From Bacillota bacterium (lineage in GTDB: Bacteria; Bacillota; Desulfotomaculia; Desulfotomaculales; JAJYZD01): 5,936 bases of DNA. The position numbers and the translations under genes were made by a program. Below, piece by piece: positions 1 through 4,252 of this stretch. The first letter of the stretch is position 1, and every line of letters begins with the position of its first letter. Where the stretch lies: positions 1 to 5,936 of the forward strand of contig JAJYZD010000232.1 in the NCBI GenBank assembly GCA_021800315.1. The letters run 5' to 3'. Below the pieces are notes generated by a model. It saw only the letters and a program-made list of their open reading frames with translations. It was not told the origin of the DNA and ran no database searches.

Positions 1-69
1 AATGGCTGGCAGTACGAGCGGGAACAATTGCCGGCTGGCGCCGGTGCCGCGCTTCCTCCCCATGTCTAA
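1..69 (+). pseudogene. Possible C-terminal tail of TnpB (partial, runs in from the left)
   Basis: Frame 1 is open from the window edge to a TAA at 67-69 and encodes about 22 residues (NGWQYEREQLPAGA, then GAALPPHV). The stop falls inside the subterminal hairpin at 58-79. That is the usual layout of TnpB genes, whose 3' end overlaps the element's right end and the omega RNA scaffold. No catalytic residues lie within this short piece, so the call rests on position and layout only. It may be non-coding. Confidence 0.25.
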
Positions 70-118
70 AGCCAGGGGCATCCGCGCGGCAGTTTCGGTG
101 ATTACCCTTGATTTAAAG
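1..118 (+). mobile_element. Probable right-end remnant of an IS200/IS605-type element
   Basis: This stretch does not fit the PIN-domain gene that follows and looks like the end of a TnpB-carrying element. Positions 58-79 form an imperfect hairpin (CCCC, a TAAA-centred loop, GGGG) preceded by TTCCTC. The same 22 positions recur at 458-479 with 18 of 22 identical and in the same orientation, as expected for the subterminal hairpins of IS200/IS605 ends, which are recognised on one strand. The PIN reading frame becomes recognisable only after about 116, so the element end probably lies between about 80 and 118. No exact boundary can be set because this family makes no target duplication. The family assignment is inference from the hairpin form and the interrupted neighbour. 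Confidence 0.42.
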
Positions 119-262
119 GTATCACCCGATTACCTGCTATCCTGGAATTATAAACATATAGTGAACGCCGAAGCAAAACCAATAATTCGCAGAACTTGCC
201 TGGAGGATGGCTATACGTATCCTGAAATATGCACGCCTCAAGAACTAATGGGGGAGGTTTAA
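116..262 (+). pseudogene. 5'-truncated PIN-domain (VapC-like) toxin
   Basis: Frame 2 ending at TAA 260-262 encodes the C-terminal part of a PIN-domain ribonuclease. It reads DYLLSWNYKHIVN from 128, followed by a region ending in YPEICTPQELMGEV. The D-Y-L-x-[ST]-W-N-x-K-H-[IL]-x-N block is the characteristic last acidic-residue segment of these VapC-type toxins, and the I-x-T/S-P-x-E-L tail is also typical. A complete protein has about 130-150 residues. Only about 48 remain, and the first acidic catalytic residues are missing. The upstream sequence looks like an IS200/IS605 end, so insertion plus loss of the 5' part is the simplest history. It ends 2 nt before the next gene, so the two were probably one operon. 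The remnant cannot be an active nuclease. Confidence 0.72.
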
Positions 263-264
263 AA

Positions 265-450
265 ATGGATGATGAAATCATTAGGGAATTGTGGCAAATT
301 AAGGAGAGTATTGCCAAGGAACATGATTACAATGTGGAGGCACTTGTCACTCATTTAAGGGCAATGAGGGTTGGGCGAGATCTGAAGCTAGTTGACCTCC
401 GCTCTAACAAAAGGGCCATCAAACGAGACATTCAGGCTGATTGTCAATAG
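265..450 (+). CDS. Small partner protein of a PIN-domain toxin (antitoxin-like)
   Basis: This encodes an intact 61-residue acidic-then-basic protein starting MDDEIIRELWQIKESIAKEH and containing the segment YNVEALVTHLRAM. Small proteins of this type (an I/V-x-x-I-R/K-x-x-I-A helix followed by a Y-D/N-x-x-A-L-x-x-H/D-L motif) are often found next to PIN-domain genes in bacteria and are taken as antitoxin-like partners. That role is family knowledge plus inference. The start at 265 is chosen because GGGGAGG lies at 250-257 with a good spacing. An in-frame ATG at 229 would overlap the toxin remnant and lacks a comparable ribosome site. The toxin is truncated, so this gene is an orphan partner. 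Its stop lies only a few bases before the hairpin opening the omega-RNA-like region, so the IscB element inserted just behind it. Confidence 0.68.
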   Translation: MDDEIIRELWQIKESIAKEHDYNVEALVTHLRAMRVGRDLKLVDLRSNKRAIKRDIQADCQ

Positions 451-455
451 TCATA

Positions 456-835
456 GACCCCACGCCTAAAGGCGGGGGCTTGCGGAGGAAACTCCAAGGG
501 TCTGCGTCTTAAGGCGAGAAAGCGGTATAAGTTGCTCGAAAGGGCACAACTATGTCGCGCTATGACCCGCCTGGCGGCCGGGATCTTCGATCGAGCGGCT
601 ACGTTATTCTGGTCATGACACCTTGGGATGCTTCTCCATTCCCATGCTCTGTCGCCGATGGTTGAACAGCGAGCGTGGGTAGTTGCAACAAGACACGCAG
701 CCTTCACGTAGCAATGGATGGAACTTATGCGAGCAGTGCTGTCAGCGCAAAAAGCCAGGATAACTTTGGTTAGGAGAGATGAAGCGATTCACGTCACCGG
801 CCCCGTAAGGGTGGTCTCCGAAAGGGGATGAACTC
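456..835 (+). ncRNA. HEARO / IscB-associated omega RNA (orphan)
   Basis: About 380 nt with no convincing ORF lie directly before a start codon encoding an IscB-like N-terminus. That is the defining position of HEARO RNA, the guide RNA of the HNH/RuvC nuclease IscB. Visible structure supports an RNA: hairpins with GAAA tetraloops at 484-495 (GGAG/CTCC), 530-551 (AGTTG/CAACT plus CTC/GGG, with a bulge) and 815-828 (TCTCC/GGGGA), a stem at 625-630/637-643, and a small CCC/GGG hairpin around 802-811. The last tetraloop hairpin sits 7 nt before the ATG and contains the only SD-like GGGGA, so nuclease translation may be tied to RNA folding. Guide sequence in such RNAs lies at the 5' end and comes from flanking DNA, here the end of the small partner gene. 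The 5' end is approximate. The call rests on remembered family layout and has not been tested with a covariance model. Confidence 0.74.
458..479 (+). mobile_element. Left-end-type hairpin of the IscB element
   Basis: Positions 459-466 pair with 471-478 around a TAAA loop, with one A/G mismatch. The block resembles the hairpin at 58-79 (18 of 22 positions identical). I read it as the left-end subterminal hairpin of the IscB-carrying element, which also forms the 5' part of its omega RNA. The element boundary is therefore close to 451-458. Confidence 0.5.
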
Positions 836-877
836 ATGGTTTATGTATTGGACGCGCACAAGTACGTATTCCGGTAA
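836..877 (+). pseudogene. iscB: IscB N-terminal stub, cut off after about ten codons
   Basis: The ATG at 836 is followed by codons for MVYVLDAHKY, the usual opening of IscB proteins (M-V-Y/F-V-L-D/N, which begins the first RuvC segment with its catalytic aspartate). Family members continue with a P-L-M-P motif and reach roughly 400-500 residues. Here the frame reads V-F-R and stops with TAA at 875-877. No IscB-like sequence (P-L-M-P, bridge helix, HNH or RuvC II/III) can be seen downstream in any frame. The break at about 866-869 coincides with the first copy of the 23-bp repeat array, so the gene was interrupted by, or recombined with, another element. The stub is non-functional as a nuclease. 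Its value is that it identifies the RNA upstream. Confidence 0.68.
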
Positions 878-1005
878 AAGTAGCCATGGATTCCGGTCCA
901 AAGTAGTCAGGGGTTCCGATCCAAAGCAGTCGGTGGTTCCGGAGAAAAGGAGCCATAGGCTCCGGTCGATAGTAGTCGTCAATTCCGATCTTAAGAAGTC
1001 ACTGG
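869..1005 (+). repeat. Array of six 23-bp tandem repeats
   Basis: Six head-to-tail copies start at 869, 891, 914, 937, 960 and 983. All are 23 bp except the first, which lacks one base. The consensus is close to TTCCGGTCCAAAGTAGTCA followed by a G-rich tail of four bases. T2, C3, C4, G5, A12, G13, A15, G16 and C18 are the same in all copies. A seventh, partial copy (TCCGAT) may begin at 1006. The 23-bp period is not a multiple of three, so this is not a protein repeat. It fits a protein-binding array spaced about two helical turns apart. Some IS21-family elements carry multiple short repeats of this kind at their ends as transposase sites. That is a tentative explanation, since no istA/istB is present in the window. 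Confidence 0.85.
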
Positions 1006-1110
1006 TCCGATTACCCACGGCGTTGGCTCTTTCTATATATCACACTGGAAGCTAGCGGTAATATCTAAAGACAGATCTGTTTAGTGTCATCGTCAGTCCG
1101 TCGTTCTGTC

Positions 1111-1155
1111 ACTTTAGAAAATGAACTTCAAAAAGTGAAGTTCATTTTCTAAAGT
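1111..1155. repeat. Perfect 20-bp inverted repeat with a 5-nt loop
   Basis: The arms at 1111-1130 and 1136-1155 are perfectly complementary over 20 bp, with the loop AAAAG. The arms are AT-rich, unlike the GC-rich surroundings. The structure lies 13 nt beyond the stop codon of the minus-strand coiled-coil gene and could act as its terminator, but neither side carries the T-tract of a standard intrinsic terminator. It could instead be a remnant of a small mobile element or a phage palindrome. The segment between the repeat array and this hairpin (1006-1110) shows no ORF, promoter or RNA that I can support. Confidence 0.8.
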
Positions 1156-1168
1156 TGGGTTTCTCTGT

Positions 1169-1543
1169 TCAAACTATCGGACTATCCTTTGGTTCGAGCT
1201 GAGCCGCCGAGGCTTCCGCCTGTGCCGCCTCGATCTGAGCCCAGGCCTCTGCTTTTGCCGCCTTGACTTGCTCCCTGGCTTCGGCGACGGACCGGTCTGC
1301 ATGATCCCTTGTTTGTGCCACTGCCGACCTTGCGACCAGGAGTTCGTCATTGAGATCCCTGATCCGGGCCGTGGCGGCTTCCTCCCGGTCCCGGGCGCTT
1401 TTGGCCAAGCCGAGAGAAATCTCTTGGATCCTGACAAGATGATGGTTCAGGTCCTGATGTTCCTTGACATCTCCCGCCGCCTCCCGCGCATGGGCTGCCT
1501 CGTACGTGTTAATCAGGCGGCCAACAAAGTCTTTGGCCGCCAT
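1169..1543 (-). CDS. Alanine-rich coiled-coil protein of unknown function
   Basis: This encodes a 124-residue soluble protein starting MAAKDFVGRLINTYEAAHA. Residues from about 25 to 118 have the heptad-like, charged, alanine-rich composition of a long coiled coil (for example AREQVKAAKAEAWAQIEAA near the end). There is no signal peptide, membrane segment or catalytic motif. The start at 1543 is supported by GATGAGGT about 10 nt upstream on the minus strand. The coiled coil and the palindromic operator-like DNA upstream recall KfrA-type plasmid proteins, which bind their own promoter and have a similar C-terminal coil. However, the KfrA N-terminal helix-turn-helix domain is not visible here, so this is only a suggestion. 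A perfect hairpin follows the gene. It could also be a phage or plasmid accessory protein. Confidence 0.6.
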   Translation of the reverse strand: MAAKDFVGRLINTYEAAHAREAAGDVKEHQDLNHHLVRIQEISLGLAKSARDREEAATARIRDLNDELLVARSAVAQTRDHADRSVAEAREQVKAAKAEAWAQIEAAQAEASAAQLEPKDSPIV

Positions 1544-1629
1544 GTCGCGCCTACCTCATCAATTAGTTCCTGCAACCGGTTCCGGACTTCAGTGTATACA
1601 TTGCCCCCTGGCGGCTGGTGTTTACACAT
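1513..1629 (-). CDS. Possible small ORF upstream of the coiled-coil gene
   Basis: A 38-residue ORF (MCKHQPPGGNVYTEVRNRLQ, ending WRPKTLLAA) overlaps the first 31 bases of the coiled-coil gene in another frame. The piece VYTEVRNRLQELIDEVG could form a helix and could be a lost N-terminal extension of that gene joined by a frameshift. No clear ribosome site precedes its ATG, which lies inside the palindromic operator, so translation is doubtful. Confidence 0.2.
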   Translation of the reverse strand: MCKHQPPGGNVYTEVRNRLQELIDEVGATWRPKTLLAA

Positions 1630-1652
1630 GTAATCATGTAAACGATGTAAAC
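1620..1652. promoter_or_regulatory. Operator-like palindrome with repeated TGTAAAC sites
   Basis: The segment holds GTTTACA at 1620-1626 facing TGTAAAC at 1637-1643, and a second direct TGTAAAC at 1646-1652, 9 bp further on. A perfect 14-bp palindrome (ACATG-TAAT-CATGT) spans 1626-1639. It is AT-rich and lies between the minus-strand coiled-coil gene and the plus-strand short ORFs, so it can serve both directions. I infer a binding site for a dimeric regulator, perhaps encoded nearby. No convincing -35/-10 pair could be fixed with confidence. Confidence 0.5.
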
Positions 1653-1669
1653 ATTGGTTGATCACAAGC

Positions 1670-1690
1670 GGGGGGCCTTGGAGGCCCCCC
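1670..1690. repeat. GC-rich hairpin
   Basis: GGGGGGCC at 1670-1677 pairs perfectly with GGCCCCCC at 1683-1690 around the loop TTGGA. No T-tract follows on either strand. It could act as an attenuating structure or a weak terminator in the divergent region. Confidence 0.5.
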
Positions 1691-1736
1691 TGGCCATGCT
1701 CAAGGAACAAGAAGACCTGAATGCCAAGGGGGTACG

Positions 1737-1901
1737 GTGACCCCGCTTAATTTCCGCGTGACTCCGGAAGACCTGCGCCAAGCTGGCTGGTCCGAAGAGT
1801 GCGGGCAGGCATACGACCTGGTACGGCGTCGGGCCCTGGCGGCCCTGCTCGGCTTGTCCCCCGTCCTGGCTTTGACCACCTCGGCAACGGCCCGCCCGTA
1901 G
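1737..1901 (+). CDS. Possible 54-residue hypothetical protein
   Basis: GTG at 1737, preceded by AAGGGGG at 1726-1732, opens a 54-codon frame (VTPLNFRVTPEDLRQAGWSE at the start) ending at TAG 1899-1901. A hydrophobic stretch, ALAALLGLSPVLALTTSATA, lies near the C-terminus and could be a single membrane helix. The start overlaps by GTGA the stop of another short frame (ATG 1696 to TGA 1740, MLKEQEDLNAKGVR, open back to 1651). Such an overlap is typical of translationally coupled genes. I recognise no family. Since decayed transporter sequence begins about 30 bp downstream, both could instead be debris. Confidence 0.3.
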   Translation: MTPLNFRVTPEDLRQAGWSEECGQAYDLVRRRALAALLGLSPVLALTTSATARP

Positions 1902-1933
1902 GCCCGAAGCGCGCCGTCCAGGGTACAACCCCC

Positions 1934-2583
1934 GCAACCGACACCTCCACCCTGGTCGCCGGGAGGATACCCGACCGGTTCCGGGGCCGGGCCGTGGCCT
2001 TCGCCAACATCGGCTGGCCTTGCGGCACCCTTTTGGCGGCTGTTTTCGCTTACTTCGTCAACCCGGCGCTGGGTTGGCGGGCCACGTTCGCCCTGGCGGC
2101 CTTCCCGGCCCTCCTGGTGCTGTGGATCCGCGCCTGCGTACCGGAATCGGACCTATGGAAAAACGGGCGCCGTGGAGTGCGAACTCAAAAAGAATCCTCC
2201 CACGCTCCCGGCCATCGCCGGGCCTGTGCTGCTTCACCGTGGGCGAGGCGGTCATGATGGCCATCTTCCTGCTTATCGCCACCAACTCGTCCTTCATGTA
2301 CCCGGTGGCCCTCCGGCCCGGTTTCTTCACCGGCTACCGGGCCGCCTACGGTTCGATCGTCATCGGGAACTTCCCCACCCGCATCCGCAGCACCGCCGCC
2401 GGGGTCACCTGCAACCTGGCCAGAGCCGTAAGCTTCGTGGGGCCGGTCCTGATCACCACGGTGGCCGCCAACTGGACCACCGCCCTGGCCATGCCGGCCG
2501 TGGCGGCTCTCCTGGCCGGCATCCTGGTCTGGACCCTGCCGGAAACCAGGGGCAGGAACCTGGCCGTACCGTCTGAGCAATAA
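1934..2583 (+). pseudogene. Decayed major facilitator superfamily transporter
   Basis: Two fragments of a 12-helix sugar/metabolite-type MFS permease lie in different frames. Fragment one (frame 2, about 1934-2165) begins just before the loop 4-5 motif, R-F-R-G-R, and covers two helices (around AFANIGWPCGTLLAAVFAYF and the ALAAFPALLVLW helix) up to the P-E-S motif. Fragment two (frame 1, about 2220-2583) covers the last helices. It includes the motif F-P-T-R-I-R-S-T-A-A-G and the closing W-T-L-P-E-T-R-G, the hallmark end of the family. Helices 1-4 and roughly 7-8 are missing, and the reading frame shifts between about 2165 and 2220, with possibly a second shift. About 200 residues of a usual 420-450 remain. 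No start codon fits. The gene is inactive. The likely ancestral role was proton-coupled uptake or efflux of a small organic compound. Confidence 0.8.
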
Positions 2584-2586
2584 GTG

Positions 2587-2625
2587 GGGAGAAGGTCCCG
2601 GGTTGCGCGCCCGGGGCCTTCTCCC
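2587..2625. terminator. Strong GC-rich hairpin after the transporter remnant
   Basis: GGGAGAAGG (2587-2595) pairs with CCTTCTCCC (2617-2625), and CCCGGG (2597-2602) pairs with CCCGGG (2610-2615), with one G-T pair between the two stems and a 7-nt loop. The stem has 16 pairs. It begins 3 nt after the transporter stop, as a transcription terminator should, but no T-tract follows. It may therefore be Rho-independent only in part, or simply an mRNA 3' end structure. The stretch 2626-2771 beyond it shows nothing I can name. Confidence 0.6.
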
Positions 2626-2771
2626 GATGCGGCTTACAGCGCGAATGGTGCCGGTATCTGGATTAGAGGAAGCCGCCCCTTGGTCCCTTAAGTCTGAAGA
2701 TCTCTTTCGCCGGCGGAAACCCGGTTTGCGGGACCGGAAGGCTGCCGGGGGAACAAACGGGAAAAATCCCG

Positions 2772-2800
2772 TTGACAAGGTAATACTCCGGCAATATAAT
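2772..2800 (+). promoter_or_regulatory. Consensus housekeeping promoter of the marR operon
   Basis: TTGACA at 2772-2777 and TATAAT at 2795-2800 match both sigma-A/sigma-70 hexamers exactly and are separated by the ideal 17 bp. Transcription should start near 2807. So strong a promoter next to a MarR gene suggests that it is normally held off by a repressor. Confidence 0.88.
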
Positions 2801-2811
2801 TGTCATGACAA
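2800..2811. promoter_or_regulatory. Probable MarR operator
   Basis: TTGTCATGACAA is a perfect 12-bp palindrome that shares its first base with the -10 box and covers the predicted transcription start. MarR dimers typically bind such palindromes and block polymerase. Binding by the protein encoded 54 bp downstream is inferred from position. Confidence 0.68.
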
Positions 2812-2864
2812 CTATACGGCCGGGTCGTTTAAGGTGGAGGTGAAGGAAGTTTTCCGGTAAATTT

Positions 2865-3317
2865 GTGCTGACCGAGAGCCTCGGTTTCATCCTCAACATG
2901 GCGGCCCGCCAGATTAGCTGGAGGCTCGAAAAAAACTTTCCCGTTCCCCTGACCGCCCCCCAGTGGGGGGTGCTGGCAATCCTGTTCAATTACGAGAGGC
3001 CGCTGACCATCGGGGAAATTGCCCGGTTTACCAGTCAGGACGCTCCCACCACGGCCAGGATCACCACCAGACTGGAGCGGGACGGCTATGTGACCAGGGG
3101 GAAAGATCCGCGCGACCTCAGAATGACCAAAGTAGCCTTGACACCGAAATCGTCGGCCCTGCAAACGCATCTCCAGGCCGCCGCCTTGAAGACCCTGGCC
3201 CAGGCTACGTCCGGCCTGACAGAAACGGAGGTGAATGAATTGAAACGTATGCTGCTGCATATACAAGACAAACTACGACGACAGCCCCTTCCCGCCCGTA
3301 CCGAAAATCCCGAATGA
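2865..3317 (+). CDS. MarR-family transcriptional regulator
   Basis: This encodes a 150-residue winged-helix regulator, the normal length for MarR. Residues 5-25 form the first dimerisation helix. LTAPQWGVLAIL (29-40) is the usual start of the DNA-binding core. LTIGEIARFTSQDAPTTARI (47-66) holds the helix-turn-helix, and the wing carries D-P-R-D-L-R (81-86), which is strongly conserved in the family. The C-terminal helices (about 105-140) complete the dimer interface. There is no obvious cysteine redox sensor, so a small-molecule ligand is likely. The GTG start is chosen because of an in-frame TGA at 2841 and the absence of any other start. The ribosome site is poor: AAGGAAG lies 15 nt away and GGAGG 24 nt away. 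It is the first gene of the unit, 15 nt before the DUF169 gene, and probably represses its own promoter. Confidence 0.9.
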   Translation: MLTESLGFILNMAARQISWRLEKNFPVPLTAPQWGVLAILFNYERPLTIGEIARFTSQDAPTTARITTRLERDGYVTRGKDPRDLRMTKVALTPKSSALQTHLQAAALKTLAQATSGLTETEVNELKRMLLHIQDKLRRQPLPARTENPE

Positions 3318-3332
3318 GGAAGTGTCAGCGTA

Positions 3333-4115
3333 ATGGAAAGTAAAATGGCTGATGTTATACGGTTCAAGTACGGCCCGGTAGCCATCCTTCCGATGGAGGA
3401 AAAACCGGAAGGCGCCCTGCAGTTCAAGGAAGGCCGCTTTGGGTGCGTGACGGCGGCGTTTATGGCCGCCGCCAAAAGAAGACGTCCGGCCGTTTTCGAC
3501 CGCCGGACTTTCGGCTGTCCCGGCGGCGGTGTCGGCCTGGGATTTGGCGACCAGTACGTTGGTTTCCCCGGCGGCATCGAATGCTACATTTCCGTCGGCA
3601 ATCCGGAATTCGCGCGTTCTCCGGAGGCCCAAAACATACGGTTTCCCACTCCCCTGGATGAGGGCGAAGGCTACTTCCGGTCTTCGGAGACAGCCAGGAA
3701 TTTCGTCGACTCCCTGCCGATGACCGACATTCCGGCGCAATATGTCGGGTTTATGCCGCTGGAACTGCTGACTCCGGCCGAATCTCCCGCCGTCATCGTT
3801 TTCCTGGCCAATACCGATCAACTCGCCGCCCTTTCCTGTCTCGCCCACTATGATCGAGGCGGTGACACGGCCGTTATATCCCCCTTCGCCGCCGGTTGCC
3901 AATCCCTGTTCCTTTTGCCCTATGCCGAAGCCGAAAAGGATCCACCCCGGGCCGTCATCGGTCTGACCGACATCTCGGCCCGCAAGCACGTGGATCGGGA
4001 TCTGCTGTCTTTCGCCGTGCCGTACAGGATGTTCCGGGACATGGAAGCAAGTGTGGAGGGGAGCTTCCTGGCAAGAGATTTTTGGCTCAGGATCCGGGAA
4101 CGAAACAAAGAATAG
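3333..4115 (+). CDS. DUF169 family protein
   Basis: This encodes a 260-residue protein that I recognise as DUF169 (COG2043), a family of unknown function common in anaerobes and archaea. Visible family features are a G-P-V-A near the N-terminus (14-17), a cysteine at 38 followed by A-A-F-M-A-A-A, and the central R-T-F-G-C-P-G-G-G-V-G-L-G-F-G region (58-72). Further features are G-F-P-G-G-I-E-C-Y-I-S (78-88) and a late segment (around S-P-F-A-A-G-C-Q) with one more cysteine. It appears cytoplasmic, with no signal peptide or membrane helices. The start at 3333 follows GAGGAAG (3316-3322), which overlaps the marR stop and suggests coupled translation. Co-transcription with a MarR regulator and a methyltransferase suggests a small-molecule response, but the biochemical role is unknown. 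The spaced cysteines could bind a metal or cofactor, which is speculation. Confidence 0.85.
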   Translation: MESKMADVIRFKYGPVAILPMEEKPEGALQFKEGRFGCVTAAFMAAAKRRRPAVFDRRTFGCPGGGVGLGFGDQYVGFPGGIECYISVGNPEFARSPEAQNIRFPTPLDEGEGYFRSSETARNFVDSLPMTDIPAQYVGFMPLELLTPAESPAVIVFLANTDQLAALSCLAHYDRGGDTAVISPFAAGCQSLFLLPYAEAEKDPPRAVIGLTDISARKHVDRDLLSFAVPYRMFRDMEASVEGSFLARDFWLRIRERNKE

Positions 4116-4252
4116 ACCCGCGGCGCCGATGTTCCGGTCCATGGAGCACACTACGGTTGCCCCGGCTTACACCGGCGATGCCGTCGCAAGGCGTCCCGCG
4201 GACCCGTTTTCGCCCCCCGGTCCCAACATAAGCGGCGAGGAGTTGGTCGTAA

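Noticed and set aside
444..707. Open frame of 87 residues on the minus strand across the RNA region
   Set aside because: Its composition is not protein-like, it has no ribosome site, and it lies over the structured region preceding the IscB start. It is a chance frame antisense to the RNA.
869..1005. CRISPR array
   Set aside because: Copies are directly adjacent with no unique spacers and vary along most of their length.
828..1055. Plus-strand frame of 75 residues through the 23-bp repeats
   Set aside because: The repeat unit is not a multiple of three and gives no peptide repeat. The ATG at 836 in another frame is the one with IscB similarity.
1268..1633. Plus-strand frame opposite the coiled-coil gene
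   Set aside because: It is rich in C, P and R with no recognisable family, and mirrors the minus-strand gene, which has a better start and a coherent coiled-coil composition.
3273..4151. Long minus-strand frame of 292 residues
   Set aside because: It lies antisense to the DUF169 gene, which has clear family motifs and a good SD. Long antisense frames are common in GC-rich coding DNA.
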